Assembly (NCBI GenBank): GCA_013288685.1
Contig: JABDBM010000003.1
Span: 28,323 to 92,322 of the forward strand
Reading direction: 5' to 3'
Origin: Bacteroidota bacterium
GTDB lineage: Bacteria > Bacteroidota > Bacteroidia > Sphingobacteriales > Sphingobacteriaceae
Length of the DNA stretch: 64,000 nucleotides
Each line of letters opens with the position of its first letter. Within the stretch, counting starts at the first letter, position 1. Below, piece by piece: positions 44,048 through 53,038 of this stretch. The position numbers and the translations under genes were made by a program. The notes beneath the pieces are model-generated. The model ran no database searches. It was not told the DNA's origin and worked only from the letters and a program-made list of their open reading frames with translations.

Positions 44048-46177
44048 ATGGAAACAAAAACCAAATTCGGAAACAGCGAAGGCCCAAGCCGGGTTGACGG
44101 CCGCATGAAAGTTACCGGCAGGGCTAAATACTCCGCCGAATATAGTGTGAAAGGGGTAACTTACGGCGTATTGGTCGGCAGCACTATCGCCAAGGGCACC
44201 ATTAAAACCATCGATACCAAAAAGGCTGAGGGCGCTCCTGGTGTACTTTCGGTAATCACTTACCTTAATGCGCCAAAAATTCCCGGTTATCAAACCGATG
44301 CCCCGCAGCCTAAGGGAGCCTTAAAGATATTTTATGATAACCAGGTTTATTTTAACGGCCAGCCCATTGCCCTGGTAGTGGCTGATTCGTTTGAGCGCGC
44401 GTTGTTCGCTGCCTCGCTGGTAAGTGCCACTTATGATAAGGGCGAACATCAAACCAATTTAAAAGCCAACATCGCCAATGGCACAGCGCCCCGCAACGGT
44501 AAGGATTATATTCGAGGACAAGAGGATGCCTATAAAACCGCACCCATAAAAATTGAGCAGGAATACATCATCCCTACCGAAGTACATAACCCCATGGAGC
44601 TTCACGCCATTATTGCCCGCTGGGATGCCGACGATAAAATAACCGTTTACGATAAAACTCAGGGTGTTAAATCAACCCAGCGCAGCATAGCGCAAGCCTT
44701 TAAATTACCCCCGGAAAACGTGCAGGTTACTGCGCCTTTTGTAGGTGGTGCATTCGGCGCCGCATTGCGCACCTGGCCGCACGAAATTGCTGCGGTACTG
44801 GCCGCAAAGGTTGTAAAGCAACCCGTTAAACTGGTGTTGAGCCGGGCCGATATGTTTACTTCGGTAGGTTACCGCCCGCATACCTGGCAAAAAATTGGTT
44901 TGGGCGCTACGGCGGATGGCAAGCTGGTTGGCATCACGCACGAGGCTGCCGGGCAAACTTCGGCTTATGAAGATTTTACCGAAGGGGTGGTTAATATCAG
45001 TCAGCTGATGTACGCTTGCCCTAATGTCAACACCAAATACAAAATCGTTTCACTTAATGTAAATACGCCTGCCCCTATGCGCGGGCCGGGTGAAGCAACA
45101 GGAGCTTTCGCATTGGAGTCGGCATTGGATGAGCTATCTTATGCCGTTAATATCGACCCGATTGAACTGCGTGTGCTTAATTATGCTGAAACCGACCCCA
45201 GCAGTAGCAGACCCTATTCGAGCAAGTTTTTAAAGGATGCGTACCAGCTTGGCGCTGATAAAATAGGCTGGAGCAACCGTAAGCAGCAACCGGGTTCGGT
45301 TACCGAATCGGGCTGGCTAACAGGCTACGGCATGGGCGGCGGCTTGTTTGGCGCTTATCGCGGAGCCGCTACCGTTACGGCGCGCATGATGGCCGATGGT
45401 ACGCTGATCCTGCAAACAGCAGTTACCGATATTGGTCCGGGGACAGGTACTGCCATGGTGAATATCGCATCCGAATTAATGGGTGTGCCCGCTGCCAACA
45501 TACGGTTTGATATGGGCGATTCATCGCTGCCGCCGTCACCAACACAAGGCGGTTCGCAGGTTACGTCAACCGTCGGCTCGGCAGTTAATGATGCCTGTAA
45601 GGAGTTAAAAGATAAATTTATGCAGCTGAACGGCACCAACGAAGGCGGTAGTTTGGATTTTGTTAAAATATTAAAAGATCATAACCTGCCGCAATTGGAA
45701 GTAACCACTTCATCAAAAGGCGGCGCCGAGCAGGGCAAATATGCCATGTTCTCGTGGTCGGTACATTTTATGAAAGTACTGGTAAACCCGGTAACCGGTG
45801 TGGTTAAGATCGATAAGGCAGTTTCGGTGGCCGACTGCGGCCACGTAGTAAGCCCCAAAACCGCCCGCAGCCAGATCATCGGCGGCAGCATAATGGGCAC
45901 GGGAATGGCATTAATGGAAGAAGCAGTGATTGACCATCGCTATGGCCGTTTGGTAAACAACAATTTCGGCGACTACCACGTTCCTGTAAATGCCGATATA
46001 CCACAAGTGGAAGCATTATTTGTAAACAAACCCGATCCTTATATTAACCCCATGGGCGCCAAAGGGATGGGCGAAATAGCTACCATCGGCGTAGCCGCAG
46101 CAATTGCTAATGCAGTTTACAATGCAACCGGGAAAAGAGTAAGGGATTTACCGATAACGCCCGATAAGTTGATTTAG
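44048..46177 (+). CDS. Molybdopterin-dependent oxidoreductase large subunit 3
   Basis: The open frame reaches an ATG at 44036, but that ATG belongs to the flanking word repeat (ATGAACCAA). ATG 44048 (METKTKFGNSEGPSRVDG) is preferred, giving 709 residues. Cofactor blocks are FVGGAFGAALRTWPHE, PMRGPGEATGAFALES and the catalytic glutamate in GAKGMGEIATIG (E676). It is close to copy 2. There are three catalytic subunits but only one FeS and one FAD subunit at the locus, so they may compete for or alternate in one complex. No MocA/XdhC-type maturation gene is in the window. Confidence 0.9.
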   Translation: METKTKFGNSEGPSRVDGRMKVTGRAKYSAEYSVKGVTYGVLVGSTIAKGTIKTIDTKKAEGAPGVLSVITYLNAPKIPGYQTDAPQPKGALKIFYDNQVYFNGQPIALVVADSFERALFAASLVSATYDKGEHQTNLKANIANGTAPRNGKDYIRGQEDAYKTAPIKIEQEYIIPTEVHNPMELHAIIARWDADDKITVYDKTQGVKSTQRSIAQAFKLPPENVQVTAPFVGGAFGAALRTWPHEIAAVLAAKVVKQPVKLVLSRADMFTSVGYRPHTWQKIGLGATADGKLVGITHEAAGQTSAYEDFTEGVVNISQLMYACPNVNTKYKIVSLNVNTPAPMRGPGEATGAFALESALDELSYAVNIDPIELRVLNYAETDPSSSRPYSSKFLKDAYQLGADKIGWSNRKQQPGSVTESGWLTGYGMGGGLFGAYRGAATVTARMMADGTLILQTAVTDIGPGTGTAMVNIASELMGVPAANIRFDMGDSSLPPSPTQGGSQVTSTVGSAVNDACKELKDKFMQLNGTNEGGSLDFVKILKDHNLPQLEVTTSSKGGAEQGKYAMFSWSVHFMKVLVNPVTGVVKIDKAVSVADCGHVVSPKTARSQIIGGSIMGTGMALMEEAVIDHRYGRLVNNNFGDYHVPVNADIPQVEALFVNKPDPYINPMGAKGMGEIATIGVAAAIANAVYNATGKRVRDLPITPDKLI

Positions 46178-46181
46178 TCAT

Positions 46182-46276
46182 TTGCTTCGCGTCATTGGGT
46201 CATTTGGTCAATCGCGATAAGCAGTGGAGGCCTCGTCTTAACCATGCAATGACTTAATGCCCTAATGACACAACGA
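46182..46276. repeat. GTCATT word-repeat hairpin after the oxidoreductase genes
   Basis: The left arm contains GTCATTGGGTCATTTGGTCA (46198-46217) and the right arm CAATGACTTAATGCCCTAAT followed by GACACAACGAC. The arms are imperfect inverted repeats of the same octamer class as at 39597. It probably ends transcription of both convergent units. Confidence 0.6.
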
Positions 46277-46287
46277 CTTCCCGGTGA

Positions 46288-46569
46288 CTAAAATTTCAGA
46301 TTTGATTTTAACCACAGTTGCACCTCTTCCTGGCTAATGATATCGGCGGGCATTTTATCGTGAATTAGTTTCTCCATTTTGTTGCCGGTGTTCGAGAAGC
46401 GGTAATCCCAAAGGGCCATCAGCTTGTTTATCAGGTAAACTACTTCGTAGCCCTCTTCTTTATTAAACTGCGTGGTGTCCGGTCTGCCATTTACACGCGG
46501 GTCGTGCTGTACGTAAGCCGTCCATTTATAGTCTGAATAATGAAGATTTTTCCGGGAGAACAAGATCAT
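46288..46569 (-). CDS. Hypothetical 93-residue protein
   Basis: The protein is soluble, without a signal peptide. It has a cluster of aromatic residues (YSDYKWTAYVQHDPRVNG), central KEEGYEVVYLINKLMALWDY and a C-terminal helix. The pattern suggests a real small protein (good codon use, conserved-looking turns), but no family is recognised. It is transcribed against the oxidoreductase operon. Confidence 0.6.
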   Translation of the reverse strand: MILFSRKNLHYSDYKWTAYVQHDPRVNGRPDTTQFNKEEGYEVVYLINKLMALWDYRFSNTGNKMEKLIHDKMPADIISQEEVQLWLKSNLKF

Positions 46570-46709
46570 AATGGCGGGCGATTTTTGTAAATGTACTGAT
46601 AATTAATTGGTTTTGTTTTTTTATCGGCATAATAGCGTCTAATTTTCTACAGAATTTGAGCAAACTTTCTACAGAATGGCGCACTATACTTGGTAAAAAA
46701 CATAAGATC

Positions 46710-47138
46710 ATGAGAAAGTTATTGGTATTTATCACAGTCATTGGCATAGCCATCAGCGCTTTAAAAGCGCAGGATATCAAGGCCGGTGCCGTCCCCGAAA
46801 TTGTAAAATCTGCTTTCGTAAAAAAATATCCTGAAGCTGTTAAAGTGACCTGGGAAAAAGAAAAAGGAAATTACGAGGCAAACTGGGGCGGCAAATCGGG
46901 CGAGGATAATTCGGCCCAGTTTACGCCAGCAGGGGTGTTTATTGAAATAGTAAAAGCCATTTCAATAGCAGATCTGCCAAAAAACATTGCGCCATACGTA
47001 AAAGAACACTACAAAGGGGCAAAAATCCGCGAAGCCGGCAGGGTGACTGATGCCGCCGGTAAAACCCTGTACGAAGCCGAAATAAAGGGCGGCGATTTGC
47101 TTTTTGATGAAAATGGCGTTTTTATAGAGAAGGATTAA
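46710..47138 (+). CDS. Secreted PepSY-like (PF11396) protein
   Basis: The ATG at 46710 precedes a signal peptide (RKLLVFITVIGIAISALKAQ); the frame upstream to 46656 is not signal-like. The 142-residue product has two PepSY-like repeats of the PF11396 family: PEIVKSAFVKKYPEAVKVTW then YEANW, and YVKEHYKGAKI then LYEAEIKGGDLLFDENG. These small periplasmic proteins are common in Bacteroidota; function is unknown. It may be coupled by position to the LytS/LytTR pair 490 bases downstream. Confidence 0.85.
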   Translation: MRKLLVFITVIGIAISALKAQDIKAGAVPEIVKSAFVKKYPEAVKVTWEKEKGNYEANWGGKSGEDNSAQFTPAGVFIEIVKAISIADLPKNIAPYVKEHYKGAKIREAGRVTDAAGKTLYEAEIKGGDLLFDENGVFIEKD

Positions 47139-47631
47139 TTTATATAAACAGACTTGAGGCGGTATTGGATGATATTTTTGATCTACAACAGATTGTTTAG
47201 GTAGGGTTGAAAGGAGAATGTTGCCAATTCGGTTTTATGGCCCAAGGGGCGTACTTCTTTGTAGAAAAGAACGTTGGAAATTATTTTGCCGCAGAGAGCG
47301 ACAACCCTTACAAAATATACAGGCCAATTATCTTGCAATATATTTCATTAAAATCATCATCCCACCATCGAAATCATTTCCAACGATGTATGTTGGCAAC
47401 AGCCGCTCTGGGGCAATATATTGGGTGCAGTTCGTTTCTACAAAAGGGCAGACCCTCCAGACCAGAAAAAATCGGTTAACAGCCAATTCGCGTTATCAAC
47501 CTAACAAATGCGTTATGGTGGCAACAGCCGATTGGCAGACCTTATCACCCATTTCGCAGTATTCGTCACCGTTTATGCATTATCCGAAAGGATAAAATTA
47601 ACTGTTAAATTTATTTGCTGAACTTTAGGCA
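47139..47631. other. 493-base stretch without a convincing gene
   Basis: Short overlapping frames occur at 47207-47595 but show no signal, domain or biased codon use. The near-repeated phrase TGTTGGCAACAGCCG / TGGTGGCAACAGCCG occurs at about 47392 and 47517, so this may be a decayed repeat or a long regulatory leader of the sensor kinase gene. No clear promoter was found. Confidence 0.5.
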
Positions 47632-48669
47632 ATGAAAACGGTACAGCATCTAATCGGTGGGAGCAGGTTAAAACTGCACATCGTCTTCGGCATTATGCTA
47701 TTAGCATTGCTGCTGGCAGGCAATTATTTCCTTTATGTGCTCCATTTTCGTTTTGACAGTTTCGGGCTGGCGCTGCTGAGATACCTTTTTTTCTTTGCCT
47801 GTGTTTACACCGGCAGGTGGCTTTGCATGCGTTGGTATCTTCATAACAAATGGCTGTTGTTTATTTTTTATACCTGCCTATCGGCGATCATAGTAGAGGT
47901 GCCCTGGTGGCTTATCGTAAAATACGCGCTAAACCACCCTTATGCCGGCTTTTTAGAAGTTTTGCTGGATACCCTTCCCTTTTATTTGATCGGCCTGGTG
48001 CTGGGCATTTTGCTCAAGCTCATCCGGGTTTCTATTCAAAAAGAACTGCAGGATGCCCATATCAAAGCCGAACAAAAGGAAAGCGAATTCGGCCTGCTAC
48101 AATCGCAATTGAGCCCGCATTTTCTATTCAATGTGTTGAATAACCTCTATGGTATATCTATTGCGGAACACGAAAGGATACCTCCGCTCCTGCTCAAACT
48201 GTCAGAACTTTTGCGTTATTCGGTTTATGGCGCAAAAAAAACTTTTGTGCCCTTGCGGGAAGAACTGGATTACATAAAAAATTACATTGAATTTGAAAAG
48301 ATCAGGATTAGCGACCGGCTGAATTTGTCGATGGAAATTGACATGGTGGATAACCCGGAAATTAAAATTGCCCCGCTGATACTGATAGTTTTTATAGAGA
48401 ATGCCTTTAAACATTCAAAAAACACCTTCAACAAGGAAATTGACATCGATATTTCAATAAAAATTAGCGGTAACTTTATCTGTTTACGGGTAAGCAATTC
48501 GTACGATAAAGAGCAAAATAAAAACGGGATATTTGATGAAAATTCGGGCCTGGGGCTGGATAATACCCTTAAACGGCTCGGTTTATTGTACGGGGATGAC
48601 TACGAACTAAAACAGGATACCGAAAATGAATTATACCATGTTAGCCTGCGATTAAAAATAAAAAAATGA
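47632..48669 (+). CDS. LytS-type sensor histidine kinase (His_kinase family)
   Basis: This 345-residue protein has four N-terminal membrane helices (about 15-130), a short coiled coil, then the His_kinase domain with phosphoacceptor H163 in LQSQLSPHFLFNVLNNLYG. An ATPase domain follows with an N box in IVFIENAFKHSKN and a glycine loop in GLGLDNTLKRL. It is the typical partner of LytTR regulators. It has no periplasmic sensor, so the signal is probably within the membrane. Its stop overlaps the regulator start (ATGA). Confidence 0.92.
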   Translation: MKTVQHLIGGSRLKLHIVFGIMLLALLLAGNYFLYVLHFRFDSFGLALLRYLFFFACVYTGRWLCMRWYLHNKWLLFIFYTCLSAIIVEVPWWLIVKYALNHPYAGFLEVLLDTLPFYLIGLVLGILLKLIRVSIQKELQDAHIKAEQKESEFGLLQSQLSPHFLFNVLNNLYGISIAEHERIPPLLLKLSELLRYSVYGAKKTFVPLREELDYIKNYIEFEKIRISDRLNLSMEIDMVDNPEIKIAPLILIVFIENAFKHSKNTFNKEIDIDISIKISGNFICLRVSNSYDKEQNKNGIFDENSGLGLDNTLKRLGLLYGDDYELKQDTENELYHVSLRLKIKK

Positions 48670-49376
48670 TGATCAATTGCCTGATAGTAGATGACGAGCC
48701 GGTTGCCAGGAACATTATCAGGAATTATTGCGGCCATTTACCGGCGCTCAATATCATAGCCGAATGCGGCAATGCGCTCGAAGCCAAAGAAATTTTATCG
48801 GCCAATAAAATTGATTTGTTGTTCCTCGACATCCACATGCCGGTATTAAATGGTATTGGCTTTTTAAATACGCTGAAAAACGCCCCGCAGGTAATATTTA
48901 CCACCGCGTATCAGGAGTATGCAGTAAACGCTTTTGATCTTTCGGCCTGTGATTATCTGCTTAAACCCTTTTCGCTCGAGCGTTTCATTATAGCGGTTGA
49001 TAAAGCAAAAGAAAAATTACTCCATTCAAAACCGCCCGTTCAGGAAAGCGGCGCGGCTACTCAGCAGCCGGACTACTTTTTTATCAAGTCGGATGGGAAG
49101 GCCCACAAAATAGCTTATGCTGATTGTTTATATGCCGAGGCACAGGGTAATTACACCAAGGTCGTTACCCTCAAAACTGCTATCCTTACCAAAATGGCCT
49201 TCTCGGCATTTATTACCCTGCTTCCACCGGACCAGTTTATCAGGGTACACCGGTCGTTCATCATCAACAAAACGATGATCAGCCATATTGAGGGCAACCG
49301 GGTATTTATTAATCAGGCTGAAATACCCATCGCGCAAAATTACCGCGACAGCTTTTTCAGCCTGATCGGGTTATAA
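48666..49376 (+). CDS. LytTR family response regulator
   Basis: This 236-residue protein has a receiver domain at 3-120 with acidic pocket D9/D10/E11, phosphoacceptor D55 in LLFLDIHMP and lysine in LLKPFS. The LytTR DNA-binding domain is at about 138-234 (IAYADCLYAEAQGNYTKVVT, FIRVHRSFIINKTMI). It overlaps the kinase gene by 4 bases. The regulon is unknown; no direct-repeat LytTR box was identified in the window. Confidence 0.93.
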   Translation: MMINCLIVDDEPVARNIIRNYCGHLPALNIIAECGNALEAKEILSANKIDLLFLDIHMPVLNGIGFLNTLKNAPQVIFTTAYQEYAVNAFDLSACDYLLKPFSLERFIIAVDKAKEKLLHSKPPVQESGAATQQPDYFFIKSDGKAHKIAYADCLYAEAQGNYTKVVTLKTAILTKMAFSAFITLLPPDQFIRVHRSFIINKTMISHIEGNRVFINQAEIPIAQNYRDSFFSLIGL

Positions 49377-49431
49377 TAAATACCAACCAAGGATGCGTCT
49401 TTAAACATTTCCTTTCTGTTACTTTATCGGT

Positions 49432-49998
49432 TTAAGTTATTTTTTTGTATTGCAAACCGCTAACTTTATTTTCTTCAAATAAAAGTTTTAATTTTTCGCT
49501 TATCACCGTTTTGATAGTATATTTTTTTACCCTGAAGATATTAGCTTTGTCTGGGATATCCACTGGATTCAAAATCAACTTCTCGAAGAATTCATATTCC
49601 CCGGCCTTGTCAGGCCTTATCGGATCATCTTTTACCCATTTCACAAAAACAGACTTGCTTTCATCCACACATTCTATTGCATTATTTACCACCATCAAGT
49701 GATAATTGATCTTGGAATTGGGATCGACCTCCGGTTTTACCGGGATAAACTGTACCTCATCTTCGTTAACCAGGTTCTTGACTTTTTCATTTACGATAAA
49801 TAATTCGAAGTCCGCCATTGTAAAATCTAACGGAATCCCCTTTTTTCTGCACGAGACAAATAATTCTTTTTGAGGAACCTCTACCTTACCGGGGCTTACA
49901 TATTTCCAAAAATCCCATTCGCCATCAAAATTGATACTACCTAAAAACCAACGTTTTTTGGGTATGTACAATTCATCTACTATTTCATAATAATCCAT
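49432..49998 (-). CDS. Imm11-like (DUF1629) protein
   Basis: The ATG at 49998 (MDYYEIVDELYIP) is preferred to an upstream TTG. The 188 residues follow the Imm11 pattern: early Y.I...IPKKRWFLG, DFTMADFELFIVNEKVKNLV in the middle and VISEKLKLLFEENKVSGLQY at the end. Imm11 proteins are immunity proteins against polymorphic toxins in other bacteria. No toxin gene adjoins it, so it may be an orphan immunity gene or a domesticated relative. Only 11 bases separate it from the reductase upstream on the same strand. Confidence 0.7.
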   Translation of the reverse strand: MDYYEIVDELYIPKKRWFLGSINFDGEWDFWKYVSPGKVEVPQKELFVSCRKKGIPLDFTMADFELFIVNEKVKNLVNEDEVQFIPVKPEVDPNSKINYHLMVVNNAIECVDESKSVFVKWVKDDPIRPDKAGEYEFFEKLILNPVDIPDKANIFRVKKYTIKTVISEKLKLLFEENKVSGLQYKKIT

Positions 49999-50009
49999 AA
50001 GGAAGCATC

Positions 50010-50861
50010 TCAAATATTGTCTTTAGCAATCACGCTCCAGTCATCATTGCCATGCCCTTTTGCTATCCATTTATCCATTTCGGCGGCAATAGCCGGAATT
50101 ACGGCTAATTCTATTTCTCCTTCTGCTGCTGCCTTCATCATTAACCCTGCATCCTTACGGGCCATATTTAACTCCCATGATGGATTTTTAAAATCGCCTT
50201 CGGTTATCCGTTTAAGCCGTGCTGGCAGTGATGCGCCCGGATTCCAGGTTCCAAATAATGCTACAATATCGGCGGCGGAAATACCCTGTGCCTTGCCCAG
50301 GGCCAGTGTATCCGATAGGCCTGCGGTAAAAGTTAAAAGAAAAAGATTACCTATCAGTTTAATACCGGCGGCTTTACCTTCTTCGTTACCAAAGTTCATG
50401 ACCTTTCCAGTCATTTTTGATAATTCAGATTCCATCTTGCTGATAACCTCCTGGTCGCCCGAAACCAGCATCGTACCGGTGCTTTCCAACGCATTAGGCG
50501 GGCCCATAAATACCGGGGCATGAAGGTAGGTGTAACCTTTGGCTTTCCACGCGGCCGTCCTTTCTATGGCGCCTTTGGCTGATGTGGTGGTATGATCAAT
50601 AATGATAGCACCCGGTTGAAACCCGGCGCTTGCGGCAGCCAGTACTTCGTTCACTGTATCATCATCCTTAAGGCAAACATGAATAATAGCAGCGCCTTTT
50701 ACAGCCTCGGCAACATCAGCAAAGGCCTTTGCACCATCAGCTTCCAGCGCCTTCGCTTTGGCAGCAGTGCGGTTCCACACCTGCACTTCGTCGCCTTTTT
50801 TTAACATCGCCTTTACAAAATTTGAGCCTAAAAGACCCATTCCCAAAAATGCTTTCATCAT
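50010..50861 (-). CDS. NAD(P)-dependent oxidoreductase, beta-hydroxyacid dehydrogenase family
   Basis: This 283-residue protein of the 3-hydroxyisobutyrate / 6-phosphogluconate dehydrogenase-like family has an N-terminal Rossmann domain with FLGMGLLGSNFVKAML (GxGxxG) and a VWNRT loop, which favours NADP. The conserved substrate block is DHTTTSAKGA, then APVFMGPPNALESTGTML with the GGP-like turn altered to MGPP. The likely catalytic lysine is in AGIKLIGNLFLL. The C-terminal helical domain includes MARKDAGLMMKAA. Substrate is unknown; glyoxylate/succinic semialdehyde-type reductases are the nearest class. Confidence 0.88.
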   Translation of the reverse strand: MMKAFLGMGLLGSNFVKAMLKKGDEVQVWNRTAAKAKALEADGAKAFADVAEAVKGAAIIHVCLKDDDTVNEVLAAASAGFQPGAIIIDHTTTSAKGAIERTAAWKAKGYTYLHAPVFMGPPNALESTGTMLVSGDQEVISKMESELSKMTGKVMNFGNEEGKAAGIKLIGNLFLLTFTAGLSDTLALGKAQGISAADIVALFGTWNPGASLPARLKRITEGDFKNPSWELNMARKDAGLMMKAAAEGEIELAVIPAIAAEMDKWIAKGHGNDDWSVIAKDNI

Positions 50862-50953
50862 AAATTTGTTTGGATAAAGGTAACAAGTAAAAGATTTACT
50901 GAGGTTGGTGTTGTGTCAATTTTCAGGATTCTTTAAAGTTTGTGTGGGTGAAA

Positions 50954-51084
50954 TTAACACAGAGAAGCAGAGGAGTCGTAAAGTACACAAAGAGTGATAA
51001 AATGACTGTTTTAGATAAAATACCAGGCGTTTTCCCCTTAAAAACTCAGTGTGCTCTGTGAGCTTTCAGTTTCTCTGCGTTAAA
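50954..51084. repeat. CACAGAG-family intergenic hairpin, copy 3
   Basis: The left arm opens TTAACACAGAGAAGCAGAGG and the right arm closes GTTTCTCTGCGTTAA, with AGTACACAAAGAG and CTCAGTGTGCTCTGTGAG between. It fills most of the 328-base divergent gap between the reductase and the next plus-strand gene. Confidence 0.7.
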
Positions 51085-51177
51085 AATTCAGCCCGGCTTC
51101 GCTGCCTTTTTGCCAGTTTTAGTCTTTACCCACAAAAACGATTATTATTACCAAACAGAATCAAACATTTTTTCTTT

Positions 51178-51185
51178 TACCTTTG
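51178..51185 (+). promoter_or_regulatory. Promoter-like TACCTTTG box, leaderless arrangement
   Basis: TACCTTTG matches TAnnTTTG and ends 4 bases before the ATG at 51190, implying a transcript with almost no leader. The TTTG partner box is not obvious. Confidence 0.35.
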
Positions 51186-51189
51186 CGGC

Positions 51190-51669
51190 ATGCCCAAAGC
51201 CAAGCAGTACCCTGTAAGTTGCAGAGACATAACACCTGAACTTGAGTTTTATGAAGAAGCCGTAGAGCTGCAAAAAAAAGCGGAAAGCTATTTGTTAAGC
51301 TTTTATTGGTGCCTGGAAGTCAAAGAATGCTTTTTATATACCAATATAGGTGATGTATTTGCTATTTACCTTTTCGACATCATAAACACGGCGAGTGATG
51401 ACGATAACTTACTATGGGTTGTAGCTGGTGACATACCATCCATGTACCTGGATGTAATAGGACCGCGTTCAACCACCGAGGTACTGGAAGATTATATAAC
51501 CTTAGCCGAGGATTGGATTGAACACGTTAAAACCGGCCAATCTGTAGAAACATGCTTTCCATTTAATGCCGATCCAAGCATTGAGTTGGCAAAGCTTTTA
51601 GAAACAAAAATTTCTTTTATGAGCAATACGCTCGTTCATCACATTGATAACATTACGCTGAAAAAGTAA
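51190..51669 (+). CDS. Hypothetical cytoplasmic protein
   Basis: The ATG at 51190 starts MPKAKQYPVSCRDITPELEF; the frame upstream runs through repeat DNA and is not accepted. The 159-residue product is acidic and mostly helical, with LLWVVAGDIPSMYLDVIGPR as the most distinctive segment, suggesting a small alpha/beta protein. No family was recognised. It ends at a strong bidirectional terminator. Confidence 0.7.
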   Translation: MPKAKQYPVSCRDITPELEFYEEAVELQKKAESYLLSFYWCLEVKECFLYTNIGDVFAIYLFDIINTASDDDNLLWVVAGDIPSMYLDVIGPRSTTEVLEDYITLAEDWIEHVKTGQSVETCFPFNADPSIELAKLLETKISFMSNTLVHHIDNITLKK

Positions 51670-51722
51670 AGCGGGGCGCCGCAGCAAAAGCCAATCGCCT
51701 TTACTACAGCACCCCGCTTTTT
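51668..51722. terminator. Bidirectional terminator between convergent genes
   Basis: The stem AAAGCGGGG (from 51668) pairs with CCCCGCTTTTT (51712-51722) around a long loop. It is positioned between the stops at 51669 and 51741. Confidence 0.7.
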
Positions 51723-51740
51723 GCAAGGTTAAATATGGGC

Positions 51741-52775
51741 TTATTTAAAGCCCACAGTAACATCGCCGCTTGATGCCGATGCACTAACCTGTGCGCCGCC
51801 GCCGTTTATACTGCCGCTAACGTGGCCCTTTTTCCATTCGCCGTTAAAGCCCGATGGCGCCTGGCCCACGCTTTCACCATACAAATTCAAGTCAAGACCT
51901 TGTTTTGCAGGCAATTCCAAATCGATATTACCAGCACTTGTATGCAGTTTAAGATAACCTCCTACGTGTTCCATTTGTGCCGACAGGCTGCCCGCACTGG
52001 TATTGGCATCCAGGCTGCAATTCATGTGTCTCAGCTCAATGCCGCCACCTGATGTGCCGGTCACCAGTTCGCCTTCAATATGGTCGCCTTCAACACCACC
52101 GCCACTGGTGTGAGCATTGATGGTACCTTTTAAATCTTTAAGTATTAAGCCGCCGCCGCTGGTTACCAGCTTTATTTTACCATCGCAATGTTTTGCCGTA
52201 ATGCCACCGCCGCTGGTTTGCAAATCGATATCATCGCTCGAATTGGAGACATCAATACCGCCGCCACTGGTGTGCCCGTTAATAGTGCCGCTCAATTTAT
52301 CAAGCTGCAAACCGCCGCCGCTGGTTCTGAAAGTTTCGGTACCGGTTAAATTATCCAGATGGATACCGCCACCACTGGTTTTCAAATCGGTTGATACATG
52401 TTGCGGAACATATATTTTAAATGATATGCTCATTTGCTTTCTCCAGTTCGAAAACTCGTGCCTGTTTTTTACGGTTGCCGTTAATTCATGGCCATTAACC
52501 GAAACATTCATTTCATAATCTTCACTGAGGCGTTTTTCAATTTCTTCTTTCGTCAGTTCCTGGTTGTTATTGCCTTTTATGTACACTTCAATGCGCGGCG
52601 CTTGTCCGCTTTCGCCACTAACCGAAATACCGCCTGCTGATGTACTCACTACTACACTGCTAATAGCATCGCTGGCTAATGATTTGGTAATATATGGTGT
52701 TTTGCCGTCGTAGTCCTGTGCCAATGCAGCAACACTTTGGCTGGCTACAATAAATAGGGTTAAAAAAGTCTTCAT
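51741..52775 (-). CDS. Secreted DUF4097-like beta-solenoid protein with TSGGG repeats
   Basis: This 344-residue protein has a signal peptide MKTFLTLFIVASQSVAALAQ. From about 135 to 290 it consists of short repeats of 17-20 residues each containing TSGGG or TSAG (LKTSGGGIHLDNLTG, FRTSGGGLQLDKLSG, GHTSGGGIDVSN and so on). These are predicted to stack as a right-handed parallel beta-helix, as in DUF4097-type putative adhesins. Residues 25-130 form a leading beta-domain. A C-terminal glycine/serine stretch ends it. Function is unknown. It is monocistronic. Confidence 0.8.
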   Translation of the reverse strand: MKTFLTLFIVASQSVAALAQDYDGKTPYITKSLASDAISSVVVSTSAGGISVSGESGQAPRIEVYIKGNNNQELTKEEIEKRLSEDYEMNVSVNGHELTATVKNRHEFSNWRKQMSISFKIYVPQHVSTDLKTSGGGIHLDNLTGTETFRTSGGGLQLDKLSGTINGHTSGGGIDVSNSSDDIDLQTSGGGITAKHCDGKIKLVTSGGGLILKDLKGTINAHTSGGGVEGDHIEGELVTGTSGGGIELRHMNCSLDANTSAGSLSAQMEHVGGYLKLHTSAGNIDLELPAKQGLDLNLYGESVGQAPSGFNGEWKKGHVSGSINGGGAQVSASASSGDVTVGFK

Positions 52776-52865
52776 AATTTCTTTTTGAGTTTATGCAATA
52801 AGAGACTTTGCTTTTTTGCGATACGTTGCATTGATTGCGATATTTATTTTTGCGAGGCTGTTAGT

Positions 52866-52965
52866 TTTTACCACAAAGAGCACAAAGAGTTTCACAAAGG
52901 GCACGAAGAACAAATTAAACTTTGTGTCCTTTGTGCTTTTCGCTTTGCGTTCTTTGTGGTAAAAT
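52866..52965. repeat. CACAAAG variant hairpin, copy 4
   Basis: The left arm is TTTTACCACAAAGAGCACAA and the right arm ends GCGTTCTTTGTGGTAAAA, with a central AACTTTGTGTCCTTTGTGC. It is the same design as the CACAGAG family with AAAG in place of AGAG. Confidence 0.75.
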
Positions 52966-53038
52966 CAAACATAAATGGACAAAAGTTGAGTATTTTTGGC
53001 TCTATGACGCTTTGTGGGGGGGGGTAAACGTGTGAATT

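Noticed and set aside
47207-47595. Two overlapping frames of 90 and 125 codons
   Set aside because: They overlap in different frames, have no signal or domain pattern and low-quality codon use, and lie in a region with near-repeated phrases. Treated as non-coding.
52100-52400. DNA repeats CCGCCGCTGGT in the beta-solenoid gene as a separate repeat element
   Set aside because: They follow from the TSGGG protein repeats, which vary in spacing as a beta-helix would. No flanking or mobile features.
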